The notes below the pieces were generated by a model. That model ran no database searches. It was not told the DNA's origin and saw only the letters and a program-made list of their open reading frames with translations. Shown piece after piece: positions 41,850 to 52,002 of a stretch of 64,000 nt of DNA; positions within the stretch are counted from its first letter, which is position 1, and the number at the start of each line of letters is the position of its first letter. The stretch is from Roseibium salinum. GTDB lineage: Bacteria; Pseudomonadota; Alphaproteobacteria; Rhizobiales; Stappiaceae. Position numbers and translations under genes: made by a program. The DNA lies in contig NZ_JAPEVI010000003.1 in the NCBI RefSeq assembly GCF_026240905.1, positions 620,001-684,000 of the forward strand, read 5' to 3'.

Positions 41850-43634
41850 TCAGCCGCCGTTTTTGTCGTTTTCCGCTTTGGCGGCGTCCGTCTTCGGGGT
41901 TTCCGGCATGCCGTTGGCGATCTTGTCGAGGATCTTGGGCAGTTCGTCTTCCTCCGGACCGAGATCCCTTGCATGGTTCCACTGGAACCGGGCCTCATGC
42001 CGGCGCCCGACCATCCAGTACGCATCGCCCAGGTGATCGTTGATCACCGGATCCGCCGGGCGCAGCTCGATGGCCCGCTCAAGTTCCTTCACGGCTTCCT
42101 CGTAGCGCCCAAGGCGATAATAGACCCAGCCCAGGCTGTCGACGATGTAACCGTCGGTCGGGCGGAGGTCCACGGCGGTCTTGATCATCTCCAGGGCTTC
42201 ATCGAGCTTCAATCCCTGGTCCACCAGGGAATAGCCGAGGTAGTTCAGCACCAGCGGCTGCTGGTCATTGAGCTCCAGCGCCTTGCGGAAGTCCGCCTCC
42301 GCCAGCTCCCATTTGTTCAGCCGTTCACGGGCAATGCCGCGGAAATAAAGCAGGAGCCAGTGCTCCTTTTCCAGCTGATCGATGGTGTCGAGGCCCTTGG
42401 TGTAGACCGCTTCCGCATCCGCGTAGATCTCGTGAGCGCGCAGGATGTTGCCGAGCGCGATGACCGCTTCCAGGTCGGACGGATCCTGCTCGATCAGCGT
42501 TTCAAGATGCGAACGGGCCTCGTCCATCTGGTCGAGCGAATTGTAGTTCAGGCCGATCTGGATTTCGGCTTCGCGCTTCAGGACACTGTCGTCGGGTACC
42601 TTCTTGAGCGCCTCGATCGCCCGTTCGGGCTGTTCCATGCGTTCGAAAACGGCACCAAGCGCGATGGCTGCAAATTCGGCGTCCGGGTCAAGGTAAAGCG
42701 AAAGCTGGAGATAGGAGGTCGACAGTTCCTCACCTCCGTCACGGCCGATGACCGAGCCGAGGCCATAGAGGATTTCCGCCATGCCTTCGGCCGGATCGGT
42801 GACCAATGGCTGGACGACCGCGCCGCCTTCGATAATCTCTTTCGTCTGCTCAAGCTTCGGGTGGCCCCGGAACTGTTCCTCGTACTGGATAAGCGCGTCC
42901 AGAGCTTCTTTCTGCCGGCCATTGGCCGCAAGAAGGCGGGAATAGACGTCGACAACGCGAATAGCCCCCTGATCGACCTCATAGGCGTCTTCAATGGCCG
43001 CAAGAGCCTGCTGGGGCCGGTCGGCGGCGAACAGAATATGCGCCTTGTGAGTGGCCTTGAAGACCTCGAACCAGTCTGGCCCGCTGAGACCGTCGATCAT
43101 GGCGACGGCCTCATCGACCTTGCCGCTGCCGTAGAGCGCCCATGCGCGGGAAATGCCGATGGAAAGCTGGGCGAGGGGGCCGTTCCTGCCCTTTGCCAGT
43201 GCTTCATCGGCCGCGGTATATTGGCCATCGACCATGCGCTGCGCGCCGACGGCCAGCTGAGCCAGGAAATTCTGCAGTCCGCTTTTTTCCAGTTCGTCGG
43301 CATAGACAACGGCCTGCTCGACATCGCCATTGGCCAGCTTGAGGAGAAAGGTGCGCTCCAGAAGCATCGGGTTGGACGGGTCGGCTGCCAGGGACTCTTC
43401 AAAGAAGGCGGCACCCTGGGCGTAGTCTTTCTGGAATCCGGCCAGACGTCCGGAAAGATAACTCCCGGTCAGTGTGAGCGGCAGGTCGGACGGCGTGCCC
43501 AAGGCTTCCGCGCCCGCGCTCGTCTCGGCCGCGGCGGCCGCCGGCACGAGGGCGATCGCACTTACCAGCGCAAGGAGCTTCAGCTTGAAGGGCCTGCGGT
43601 GCATCCTGGAATCGGCGCCGGTCATTTGGTTCAT
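41850..43634 (-). CDS. exported tetratricopeptide-repeat protein
   Basis: A 594-aa TPR protein. A basic start and hydrophobic stretch (LKLLALVSAIALVPAAAAAE) make a signal peptide; the rest is built of about ten to twelve TPR/Sel1-like helical hairpins, for instance AEADFRKALELNDQQPLVL, DEALEMIKTAVDLRPTDGYI and EEAVKELERAIELRPADPVI near the C-terminus. ATG 43634 is preferred because GAGG lies six bases upstream; the frame opens at 43718. Such proteins assemble envelope or secretion complexes. Co-transcribed with ispE, but the link is not explained. Confidence 0.82.
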   Translation of the reverse strand: MNQMTGADSRMHRRPFKLKLLALVSAIALVPAAAAAETSAGAEALGTPSDLPLTLTGSYLSGRLAGFQKDYAQGAAFFEESLAADPSNPMLLERTFLLKLANGDVEQAVVYADELEKSGLQNFLAQLAVGAQRMVDGQYTAADEALAKGRNGPLAQLSIGISRAWALYGSGKVDEAVAMIDGLSGPDWFEVFKATHKAHILFAADRPQQALAAIEDAYEVDQGAIRVVDVYSRLLAANGRQKEALDALIQYEEQFRGHPKLEQTKEIIEGGAVVQPLVTDPAEGMAEILYGLGSVIGRDGGEELSTSYLQLSLYLDPDAEFAAIALGAVFERMEQPERAIEALKKVPDDSVLKREAEIQIGLNYNSLDQMDEARSHLETLIEQDPSDLEAVIALGNILRAHEIYADAEAVYTKGLDTIDQLEKEHWLLLYFRGIARERLNKWELAEADFRKALELNDQQPLVLNYLGYSLVDQGLKLDEALEMIKTAVDLRPTDGYIVDSLGWVYYRLGRYEEAVKELERAIELRPADPVINDHLGDAYWMVGRRHEARFQWNHARDLGPEEDELPKILDKIANGMPETPKTDAAKAENDKNGG

Positions 43635-43911
43635 CAATCCTCGCACTTCGGTTCGCTCGACAGTTCTGGAGTATGGCTTATTGCCGTTGACAATGGCGTC
43701 TTTAAGGCTGACCGGCAAGGCAAGGCGGATAACTTTCTGTCAGTTTAAATCCATTTGATTTTGCCGAACGCAAGAATTCCCATGACCAAAGGTGAAAGGA
43801 ATCCTCTTTCGGACAAAAAGGTCTTGAAGACTGTCTTCTGCCGTAGCAGTTATGTGCAGTGCAAAAACGACGGAGGCGGGACGTCTCTGCACCAGGTGAG
43901 GAGAGTTGAAA

Positions 43912-46581
43912 ATGGCCAAATGGGTCTACAGTTTTGGCAACGGCGCCGCGGAAGGCGCCGCGGATATGCGCAACCTGCTTGGCGGGAAGGGCGCAAATCT
44001 TGCCGAAATGAGCAGCCTGGGCCTGCCTGTGCCCCCCGGTTTCACGATCACCACCGAGGTCTGCACCTGGTACTACGAACACGGCAAGAGCTATCCGGAA
44101 GAGCTCGCGGCCGACGTTTCCGCCGCGCTGGAGAAGATCGGCGCGGCGACCAACCGCGAGTTCGGCGGCCTCGAACGTCCGCTTCTGGTATCCGTCCGCT
44201 CCGGGGCGCGGGTTTCCATGCCCGGGATGATGGACACGGTTCTCAACCTCGGGCTCAACGACCAGACAGTCGAGGCTCTTGCCTCGGAGGCCGGCGACCG
44301 GCGCTTTGCCTATGACAGCTACCGCCGCTTCATCCAGATGTATTCCGACGTGGTTCTCGGGGTCGATCACCATGAATTCGAGGAAGTGCTGGAAGATTAC
44401 AAGCAGCGCAACGACCTGACGCTTGATACCCAGGTCGACGCGGACGCCTGGCAAGGCATCATCGAGAAGTTCAAGGAACTGGTCGAAGAGGCGCTGGAAC
44501 GGCCCTTTCCGCAGGACCCGCAAGAGCAGCTCTGGGGCGCCATCGGTGCGGTTTTCGGATCCTGGATGACGCCGCGCGCGGCCACCTACCGGCGCTTGCA
44601 CGATATCCCGGGCAACTGGGGAACCGCCGTCAACGTCCAGGCGATGGTGTTCGGCAACATGGGCCAGACCTCGGCCACCGGCGTTGCCTTCACCCGCAAT
44701 CCTTCCACCGGCGAAAACGCGCTCTATGGCGAATTCCTCGTCAATGCCCAGGGCGAGGACGTGGTCGCAGGCATCCGCACGCCGCAGGACATCACTGAAA
44801 AGGCCCGCAAGGAAGCAGGCTCTTCGATGCCGTCCCTGGAAGCCCTGATGCCGGAAGCCTTTGCCGAATTCCAGTCCTACTGTGGCAGGCTGGAAGCCCA
44901 CTACAAGGACATGCAGGACCTGGAATTCACCATCGAGGAAGGCAAGCTCTGGATGCTGCAGACCCGTGCCGGCAAACGCACGGCGAAGGCGGCCCTCAAG
45001 ATCGCCGTCGACATGGTCGAAGATGGCCTGCTGACGGAAGAACAGGCGATCGGGCGGGTCGAACCTGCGGCCCTCGACCAGTTGCTGCATCCGACCATCG
45101 ACCCGAAAGCGGAACGCAACATCGTGACCACCGGCCTGCCGGCTTCGCCGGGCGCTGCATCCGGCGCGATCGTCTTTTCCTCCGATGCGGCCGAGGAAGC
45201 GAAGGCGGCGGGCAGGAAGGTCATTCTGGTGCGGATCGAGACCAGTCCGGAAGACATTCACGGCATGCATGCGGCCGAAGGCATCCTGACCAGCCGGGGC
45301 GGCATGACCAGCCACGCCGCCGTCGTCGCCCGGGGCATGGGCAAACCGTGCGTATCGGGTGCCGGAACGCTGCGGATCGACTACCGCAACGGCCTCATCA
45401 ACGTCGCGGGCCGGCAGCTCAAGGAAGGTGACATCATCACGATCGACGGGGCGACCGGGCAGGTTCTCCTCGGCGAAGTCACTATGCTGCAGCCGACGCT
45501 GTCCGGTGATTTCGGAACGCTGATGGGCTGGGCCGACAAGGTGCGGCGCATGAAGGTGCGCACCAATGCCGAAACCCCTCAGGATGCGAAGGTCGCACGG
45601 GACTTCGGCGCGGAAGGCATCGGCCTTTGCCGCACCGAGCACATGTTCTTTGAAGGCGAACGGATTATCGCCGTGCGCGAAATGATCCTGGCGGATTCGG
45701 AAGCGGGAAGACGGGCGGCGCTCGCCAAGCTGCTGCCGATGCAGCGGCAGGACTTCACCGACATCTTCAAGATCATGCACGGCCTGCCGGTGACCATCCG
45801 CCTGCTGGATCCGCCCCTGCACGAGTTCCTGCCGAAGTCGGACGAGGAACTGGCGGAGGTTGCCAAGGCGATGAACGCCGATCCCGAACTGCTGCGCGAC
45901 CGGGCGCTGGCGCTGGACGAATTCAACCCGATGCTCGGCCACCGCGGATGCCGCCTGCTGGTCTCCTATCCGGAGATTGCGGAGATGCAGGCGCGGGCCA
46001 TTTTCGAAGCCGCCGTCGAAGCGGCCAAGATCACCGGAGCGCCGGTGGTACCGGAAATCATGGTGCCGCTGGTCGGCCTGAAGGGCGAACTCGACCTTGT
46101 CCGGCAGAGCATCGAGGCGATGGCAAAGGCGGTGATGGAAGAAAGCGGCACCGAGCTGACCTATCAGATCGGCACCATGGTCGAACTGCCGCGCGCCGCG
46201 CTGAAGGCGGCGGAGATTGCCCAGTCGGCCGAGTTCTTCTCCTTCGGCACCAACGACCTGACGCAGACGACCTTCGGTATTTCGCGCGATGATGCCGCCT
46301 CGTTCCTCGGCACCTATCAGAGCCGGGGCATTCTGGAGCAGGATCCGTTCGTCTCGCTCGACCAGGAAGGCGTCGGCGAACTGATCCGGATCGGCGTGGA
46401 GCGCGGCCGGTCCGCCCGTCCGGACATCAAGCTGGGCATTTGCGGCGAACATGGCGGCGATCCGGCCTCGATCGGATTTTGCGAACGTGTCGGCCTCGAC
46501 TACGTGTCCTGCTCGCCCTTCCGTGTGCCGATCGCCCGCCTGGCGGCCGCGCAGGCGGCGCTGAAGAACAGACAGGGCTGA
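43912..46581 (+). CDS. ppdK: pyruvate, phosphate dikinase
   Basis: An 889-aa enzyme that interconverts pyruvate + ATP + Pi with PEP + AMP + PPi. N-terminal nucleotide-binding domain (LLGGKGANLAEMSSLGLPVP), phosphohistidine domain with catalytic His468 in GGMTSHAAVVARGMG, and C-terminal PEP-binding TIM barrel with FGTNDLTQTT and LGICGEHGGDP. Length and motifs fit the bacterial PPDK, not PEP synthase. ATG 43912 follows GAGGAGA. Divergent from the TPR gene. Confidence 0.97.
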   Translation: MAKWVYSFGNGAAEGAADMRNLLGGKGANLAEMSSLGLPVPPGFTITTEVCTWYYEHGKSYPEELAADVSAALEKIGAATNREFGGLERPLLVSVRSGARVSMPGMMDTVLNLGLNDQTVEALASEAGDRRFAYDSYRRFIQMYSDVVLGVDHHEFEEVLEDYKQRNDLTLDTQVDADAWQGIIEKFKELVEEALERPFPQDPQEQLWGAIGAVFGSWMTPRAATYRRLHDIPGNWGTAVNVQAMVFGNMGQTSATGVAFTRNPSTGENALYGEFLVNAQGEDVVAGIRTPQDITEKARKEAGSSMPSLEALMPEAFAEFQSYCGRLEAHYKDMQDLEFTIEEGKLWMLQTRAGKRTAKAALKIAVDMVEDGLLTEEQAIGRVEPAALDQLLHPTIDPKAERNIVTTGLPASPGAASGAIVFSSDAAEEAKAAGRKVILVRIETSPEDIHGMHAAEGILTSRGGMTSHAAVVARGMGKPCVSGAGTLRIDYRNGLINVAGRQLKEGDIITIDGATGQVLLGEVTMLQPTLSGDFGTLMGWADKVRRMKVRTNAETPQDAKVARDFGAEGIGLCRTEHMFFEGERIIAVREMILADSEAGRRAALAKLLPMQRQDFTDIFKIMHGLPVTIRLLDPPLHEFLPKSDEELAEVAKAMNADPELLRDRALALDEFNPMLGHRGCRLLVSYPEIAEMQARAIFEAAVEAAKITGAPVVPEIMVPLVGLKGELDLVRQSIEAMAKAVMEESGTELTYQIGTMVELPRAALKAAEIAQSAEFFSFGTNDLTQTTFGISRDDAASFLGTYQSRGILEQDPFVSLDQEGVGELIRIGVERGRSARPDIKLGICGEHGGDPASIGFCERVGLDYVSCSPFRVPIARLAAAQAALKNRQG

Positions 46582-46625
46582 GAGATGCCGGTCCTGCGGC
46601 GTGCCGGTGCGAGCGGGGTCGTGGT

Positions 46626-47579
46626 GTGAGCGGACAGCTGCCGTCGCTGGAGGAGTTGCGCGCGGGCGGCAAACGGCCGCTGGCGCGGCTCCTGTCCAGG
46701 CTGGAAACGCACCGCTCCGACGGTGAGACGGCCGCTTTCCTCGACCGCATCTGCGGCGAGCCGCTCGGGCAGGTCGTCGGGCTGACGGGACCGCCCGGTG
46801 TCGGCAAGTCCAGCCTGACCGATGCCTTGATCAGGGCTTACCGGGACGAGGGCAGGAGGGTCGCCGTTCTGGCGATTGACCCGTCGTCGGCCATATCCGG
46901 CGGGGCCCTGCTGGGCGACCGGACGCGGCTGAAGACCGATCCTTCCGACGAACAGGTCTTTGTCCGCTCCATGGCGGCGCGGGACCGCCTGGGCGGACTG
47001 TCGGATCATGCGGTCGCGGCGATCGCGGTCCTGCGCTGCGTTTGCGACCGTGTGATCGTGGAAACGGTCGGCATCGGGCAGTCGGAGGGGGACCTGAAGC
47101 AGGCGGCAGACACGGTCGTCCTGTGTATCCAGCCCGGCTCGGGCGACAGTCTTCAATTCATGAAGGCCGGCATCATGGAATTGCCGGATGTGGTGGCCGT
47201 CACCAAGGCCGACATGGGTGCCCTGGCCCGCCGGGCGGCATCGGACGTCAAGGGAGCCCTGTCGCTGAGCAAAGGCGACGACCGGTCCTGGCAGGTGCCC
47301 GTGTGCGAGGTCTCGGCACATGCAAAAGAGGGCATCGGTGAGCTTGTCGCCCACATGACGCGTCATCACGTCCATCTGAGCGAAACCGGTGCTCTGATCT
47401 CGCGCCGCCGCCAGCAGCACAAGGCGTGGTTTTGCGACATGGTGCGGACCGAATTCGGCCAGACGGGGCTTAGCCTTGCCACGCGGGCTCCGGCTACATG
47501 GCTGGAAAGGGCGCAGGAAGCACCCTTTGCAAGCTTTGCGGCCTTTTCCCGGGAAATCAGCAACCGCCTCGGGATGTGA
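46626..47579 (+). CDS. meaB: methylmalonyl-CoA mutase-associated GTPase MeaB
   Basis: A 317-aa G3E-type P-loop GTPase that guards and reloads B12-dependent acyl-CoA mutases. Walker A GPPGVGKSS at residues 55-63, then VLAIDPSSAISGGALLGDRT (MeaB hallmark), VIVETVGIGQSE and VTKAD for guanine. GTG 46626 is used; the upstream open part overlaps ppdK and is a shadow. It starts 44 bases behind ppdK. No mutase gene is in the window. It is the second B12-linked locus here, besides the riboswitch operon. Confidence 0.9.
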   Translation: MSGQLPSLEELRAGGKRPLARLLSRLETHRSDGETAAFLDRICGEPLGQVVGLTGPPGVGKSSLTDALIRAYRDEGRRVAVLAIDPSSAISGGALLGDRTRLKTDPSDEQVFVRSMAARDRLGGLSDHAVAAIAVLRCVCDRVIVETVGIGQSEGDLKQAADTVVLCIQPGSGDSLQFMKAGIMELPDVVAVTKADMGALARRAASDVKGALSLSKGDDRSWQVPVCEVSAHAKEGIGELVAHMTRHHVHLSETGALISRRRQQHKAWFCDMVRTEFGQTGLSLATRAPATWLERAQEAPFASFAAFSREISNRLGM

Positions 47580-47584
47580 CCCTT

Positions 47585-49864
47585 TCAGCCCTCGACAGCG
47601 CGCGGCTGGTAGCTGAGGTCGAGCCCGAAGCCGGTGCTGCCTGCGCCGTGAAACGCATCGAGAAACGTGCTCATGTCCGTTGCCGACAACGGCCGGGAGA
47701 TGAAATAGCCCTGCATCCGGTGGCAGTCATGGGCCTGCAGGAAACGCATCTGTTCGATCGTCTCGATGCCCTCGGCGACGATCGTCATGCCCAGGGCCTT
47801 GCCGAGCTGGATGATCGAGACCAGAATGGCCTCGGCCTCCGGATTGCCGTTCATGTCGGACACGAAATCCCGGTCGATCTTCAGCGTATCGAACGGGAAG
47901 CGGCGCAGGTAACTCAGGCTGGAATAGCCCGAACCGAAATCGTCCAGCGCAACCTTCACGCCCAGGTTCTTCAACCGGCGCAGCGCCTTGAGAACGGAGT
48001 CGTTGCGTCCGGCAAACACGGTTTCCGTGACCTCGATTTCCAGACGCTGCGGCGGCAGGTTGTTGGCCGCCAGGATTGCCATGACCTTTTCGACAAAGCG
48101 CGGATGCTTGAACTGGTTGGGCGATACGTTGACGGACACGATGATGCCCGGCCAGTCATGCGCCCTGGCGCAGGCCTTGTTCAGCACCCAGATGCCGAGA
48201 TCGTTGATCAGGCCGGTTTCCTCGGCGACGGGGATGAACTGGGACGGGGAGACGACCGTGCCGTCTTCCTTGGTCCAGCGCGCCAGAGCCTCGACCGAAA
48301 CGATCCGCCGCGCATCCGTGTCGGATTGCGGCTGATAGGCTAGTTCGAGCATGTCGTTTTTCAGCGCCAGGCGCAGGTCCCGGGACAGCCGGTCCTTGGA
48401 CTGGACGTTGTGTTCCATGTGCTGTTCGAAGAAGGAGCGGCGGCTGCGGCCGTTTGCCTTGGCGTCGTAAAGGGCGATATCGGCCCTGCGCAGAAGTTCG
48501 TCGGGACTGCTGCCGTCTCTCGGGGCAATTGCCACGCCCATGGAAAGGCTGGCAAACAATTCGCGGCTGCCGATCATCACCGGCCGGCCGATTTCGTCCT
48601 GGACCTGATCCAGGATGTATTCCAGCCACTCGTCGCTTTCGCAGTTCTTGATGACCATGGTGAACTCGTCGCCGCTGATGCGTGCGACGATGCTGCCCTC
48701 GGGCACCACACGCTTGAGGCGCTGCGCGACGGCAACGATGACCTTGTCGCCGGCCGAGTGGCCGAGCGTATCGTTGATGTCCTTGAAATGGTCCAGGTCG
48801 ATATAGACCACGGCCGTGTTGGTGCCGCTGGTGAACCCGTTCTCCAGCACATCGCTCAGGAGGGCATGGAACCTGGACCTGTTGGGCAGGCCGGACAAGG
48901 CGTCGTGGCGCGCCGCGTGGGTCGCCATCTTCTCGCTCCGGGCAAGGCGCTTGGTCATCTGGCGGGTGAAGACCGTTACCGCGATGACCAGGATCGATAT
49001 CATGATGGCGGCGATTGCAAGGAAGGGGTTGATACGCTCGAGCATCTGGCTTCCGGGAAGATTGGCCTGCCAGGCAATGATGCCGACATTGGTCCCGTCC
49101 GGCGAACGCAACTGATAGCGCCCGACGCCTGTCCGGTTCTCTTGCGCATTGGTCAGCACGACGCCGTCCAGGCGGGACACTTCCGAAATCTCCGCAAGCT
49201 TCTCGCCCCTCAACGGCACGAGGCTCACAAGGGTAGTCGGCGGGCGGCGCTCTTCCGTGATCGACAGGATCTGCGGGACGACGGCCGCGGCAGTGAACAG
49301 ATAAGGTTCGCCTCTGATGGAGACGACACCCGTTTCGGCAATCGACCGGCGGGCTTCTCCACTCGGCGGGGCAAACCGGTAAAGGCCGGAAGGCGTTTTT
49401 CCGAAGGAATTGATGTAGCGGGCCCGAACCTTCGCGACCGCCGGTTTCAGCTCCTCCACCAATCCCTCTGTCAGCCAGAGGCTGCTGTTGTCGGAGGAGT
49501 AGGCGTTCTGGACCTGGAAGTCGGTGCCGACCAGGAGGGACTTGGTAAATCCATGGTTCTGGAACAGCCAGTTGGTCATGTTGTTGTAGATCCAGCTCGG
49601 GTCCGGGGACGGCTGGTTCACAAGATGATAGGCCTCTTCCCAGATCACGACGCCGGTCTGCTGCTTGGTCATGTAGTTCCGGGTGAGCTCCAGGGCTCCG
49701 GCAACGAGCGTTTGCTGCGACTGTTCAGCACTTCCGTCGGAAATGCGGGCGGACCAGTGCATCACGCCGAAAACGCCAAGCATGGAAACCAGCACAACCA
49801 CAATCATCGGCACGATGATCGCATTGGCTATGTGTCCGCCGAAATTTCTGGTCGATCTATGCAT
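47585..49864 (-). CDS. CHASE4-GGDEF-EAL c-di-GMP enzyme
   Basis: A 759-aa inner-membrane signalling enzyme. Two membrane segments (about residues 14-36 and 283-303) flank a periplasmic CHASE4 sensor domain (QQTGVVIWEEAYHLVNQ, NNMTNWLFQNHGF). A GGDEF domain with RISGDEF follows (the SGDEF variant can still be active), then an EAL domain with EALARW, NVSPNQF, DDFGSGYSSLSYLRRFP and KIDRDFV all intact. It probably degrades c-di-GMP, with the GGDEF part possibly regulatory. Convergent with meaB, five bases between stops. Confidence 0.92.
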   Translation of the reverse strand: MHRSTRNFGGHIANAIIVPMIVVVLVSMLGVFGVMHWSARISDGSAEQSQQTLVAGALELTRNYMTKQQTGVVIWEEAYHLVNQPSPDPSWIYNNMTNWLFQNHGFTKSLLVGTDFQVQNAYSSDNSSLWLTEGLVEELKPAVAKVRARYINSFGKTPSGLYRFAPPSGEARRSIAETGVVSIRGEPYLFTAAAVVPQILSITEERRPPTTLVSLVPLRGEKLAEISEVSRLDGVVLTNAQENRTGVGRYQLRSPDGTNVGIIAWQANLPGSQMLERINPFLAIAAIMISILVIAVTVFTRQMTKRLARSEKMATHAARHDALSGLPNRSRFHALLSDVLENGFTSGTNTAVVYIDLDHFKDINDTLGHSAGDKVIVAVAQRLKRVVPEGSIVARISGDEFTMVIKNCESDEWLEYILDQVQDEIGRPVMIGSRELFASLSMGVAIAPRDGSSPDELLRRADIALYDAKANGRSRRSFFEQHMEHNVQSKDRLSRDLRLALKNDMLELAYQPQSDTDARRIVSVEALARWTKEDGTVVSPSQFIPVAEETGLINDLGIWVLNKACARAHDWPGIIVSVNVSPNQFKHPRFVEKVMAILAANNLPPQRLEIEVTETVFAGRNDSVLKALRRLKNLGVKVALDDFGSGYSSLSYLRRFPFDTLKIDRDFVSDMNGNPEAEAILVSIIQLGKALGMTIVAEGIETIEQMRFLQAHDCHRMQGYFISRPLSATDMSTFLDAFHGAGSTGFGLDLSYQPRAVEG

Positions 49865-50016
49865 GCATGGCCCGTTCTATTCGGGCGGAGTATTGTCGAT
49901 GCGGGTTAAGGAATGTCCCCAAATTCTTAGTAAAATAAGAGTAAAAACCGAAAGACCGTCCGGAAAGATTCCGGCAAGGCAGGCTAACCGGTCCGGGACA
50001 GGCGTGCCGGCGGCAC

Positions 50017-50694
50017 TCAGATCAGCTGCAGGCCGCGGAAGCTGACATTGGTTCTGAGACCGACAATGATGTGGTCATGAACTTCGATCCCGAGCGGTTT
50101 GGCGATATCGACGATCTTCTGGGTCATCTGAATATCCGCCCGCGAAGGCGTCGGGTCTCCGGAGGGATGGTTGTGCACGAGGATGAGCGCGGTCGCGGAG
50201 TGTTCCAGTGCCCGCCGGATGACCTCGCGCGGATAGACCGGCGTGTGATCGACGGTGCCGGTCTGCTGGACTTCATCGGCGATCAGGCCGTTCTTCTTGT
50301 CCAGATAGAGAACCCGGAACTGCTCCACATCGGAGTGTTCCATGGACGCCTGCAGATAGTCGATGACTTTGGACCAGGAATCGAGAAGCCGGCGCTGGTT
50401 CAGCTCCGCCCGATGGTAGCGGACGATGGCGGCATGAACCGCCTTCAAGGTGTCTACGCTGATGTCCGACAGCCCGTCGATTTCCTTGAGCCGGGCACGC
50501 GGCGCGGCAAGGGCGGCGGAAAAGGAGCCGAAGCGCTGCAGGAGAGCCTTGGCGATCGGCTTCGTGTCCTGGCGGGGCAGGGCGGAAAACAGCAGGAATT
50601 CCAGAAGCTCGTAATCGGCGAGGCTCTGTTCGCCGGTGTTGCGGAACCGGTCGCGCAGTCTTTGACGGTGCCCCTTGTGATCTTCGGCGCTCAT
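50017..50694 (-). CDS. radC: RadC/JAB-domain protein
   Basis: A 225-aa RadC-family protein: N-terminal helix-hairpin-helix region ([19 protein letters not shown]) and C-terminal MPN/JAMM domain with the metal motif [14 protein letters not shown]. The E. coli name comes from an allele later assigned to recG, so a repair role is doubtful. Protein is cytosolic. Downstream of the MetAP gene on the same strand, with a 165-base gap. Confidence 0.92.
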   Translation of the reverse strand: MSAEDHKGHRQRLRDRFRNTGEQSLADYELLEFLLFSALPRQDTKPIAKALLQRFGSFSAALAAPRARLKEIDGLSDISVDTLKAVHAAIVRYHRAELNQRRLLDSWSKVIDYLQASMEHSDVEQFRVLYLDKKNGLIADEVQQTGTVDHTPVYPREVIRRALEHSATALILVHNHPSGDPTPSRADIQMTQKIVDIAKPLGIEVHDHIIVGLRTNVSFRGLQLI

Positions 50695-50859
50695 GGTCTC
50701 TGCCTCACATCAGCGCCGTCGATCACGCGCAAAACTCCTCTGCCGGTGCGGCGATGTATTCTCTTTCTTGTCAAACAGGCCTGCCGCTTCTCTGCCCGCT
50801 GCACCGGCGTCCTCCAGCAGCGGGAGCGTTCGGAAGGGCAATGCGCCGAAACCGCACAT

Positions 50860-51690
50860 CTAGTCGTTGGGGAGACCCGGCTTGTGAATGCCTTTGGGAG
50901 AGGTGGTGAAAATCTCGCATCCCTCCGGCGTGATGCCGACGGAATGTTCGAACTGCGCCGATAGCGACCGGTCGCGGGTGACCGCCGTCCAGCCGTCGCT
51001 CAACACCTTCACGTGGGGACGGCCGAGATTGACCATCGGCTCGATGGTGAAAATCATGCCGGGTTTCAGTTCGACCCCTTCGCCCGGACGGCCATAATGG
51101 AGGATATTCGGTGTGTCGTGGAACAGAAGTCCGAGACCGTGACCGCAGAAGTCGCGCACGACCGAGCAGCGCTCCGCCTCCACGTAGGTCTGGATCGCGG
51201 CGCCGATATCGCCGGTGGTGTTGCCGGGCCGGGCCGCATCGACGCCGCGCATCAGCGCTTCATAGGTTACGTCGATCAGGCGTTCGGCTGCGCGCTTGAT
51301 CTCGCCGACCGGATACATACGGCTGGAATCGCCGTGCCAGCCGTCGAGGATGAACGTCACGTCGATATTGACGATATCGCCTTCCCGCAGCGCCTTGTTG
51401 TTGGGAATGCCGTGACAGACGACGTGGTTGATCGACGTGCAACTCGACTTGGTATAGCCGCGATAGTTCAGTGTTGCCGGGATGGCGCCGCGATCCATGC
51501 CGTACTGGTAGACGAACTCGTCGATTTCCTCGGTGGTCGTACCCGGTTTGACGATATCCGCCAGCTCGTCGAGACAGGCGGCCGTCAACTGTCCGGCGCG
51601 CATCATGCCTTCATAATCTTCGCGTCCGTACAGGCGCACCTGTCCGGTGTTCTTCAATGGAGCTTCCGCCGCGTCGATATAGGTGACCAT
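50860..51690 (-). CDS. map: methionine aminopeptidase, type I
   Basis: A 276-aa enzyme removing N-terminal Met from nascent proteins. The metal ligands are in NIDVTFILDGWHGDSS, GHGLGLLFHDTPN, FTIEPMVN and QFEHSVGITPEG; the substrate His lies in NHVVCHGIP. There is no N-terminal zinc finger. The C-terminal EIFTTSPKGIHKPGLPND tail is slightly longer than usual. ATG 51690. It is probably essential unless a second copy exists elsewhere. Confidence 0.95.
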   Translation of the reverse strand: MVTYIDAAEAPLKNTGQVRLYGREDYEGMMRAGQLTAACLDELADIVKPGTTTEEIDEFVYQYGMDRGAIPATLNYRGYTKSSCTSINHVVCHGIPNNKALREGDIVNIDVTFILDGWHGDSSRMYPVGEIKRAAERLIDVTYEALMRGVDAARPGNTTGDIGAAIQTYVEAERCSVVRDFCGHGLGLLFHDTPNILHYGRPGEGVELKPGMIFTIEPMVNLGRPHVKVLSDGWTAVTRDRSLSAQFEHSVGITPEGCEIFTTSPKGIHKPGLPND

Positions 51691-51906
51691 CGGGACCTTG
51701 TCTCACAATTGGCCGGGCCTGATCGCCGCCTGGAGCAGGGGCCCGGAATTCTTCGGTTCTTATATGTTCCATACCTTCCGGCGGTGCCAATTTCCAGTTC
51801 CTGTTCCAGTAAAATGACGTGGAAGTGGAAACCTGCCGCGCGGAATCTGAATTCTCGTCGCCCATGCTTGCGTAATTGTTGCAAGCCCGCTACGTGAAAA
51901 CAGACA

Positions 51907-51992
51907 GCGGGCGTGGTGGAACTGGTAGACACAAGGGACTTAAAATCCCTCGGCCCTAGGCTGTACGGGTTCGAGTCCCGTCGCCCGCACCA
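51907..51992 (+). tRNA. tRNA-Leu (UAA)
   Basis: Acceptor arms GCGGGCG (51907-51913) and CGCCCGC (51982-51988) pair fully; discriminator A and encoded CCA follow. The anticodon loop CTTAAAA inside stem GGGA/TCCC gives anticodon TAA. A long variable arm (CGGCCCTAGGCTG) and T-arm ACGGGTTCGAGTCCCGT are as expected for a class II leucine tRNA. Confidence 0.97.
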
Positions 51993-52002
51993 TTCTAAGT
52001 AT

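Noticed and set aside
43702..46452. Very long open frame (over 900 codons) on the minus strand opposite ppdK
   Set aside because: Mirror frame of a strongly biased gene; the real PPDK motifs lie on the + strand.
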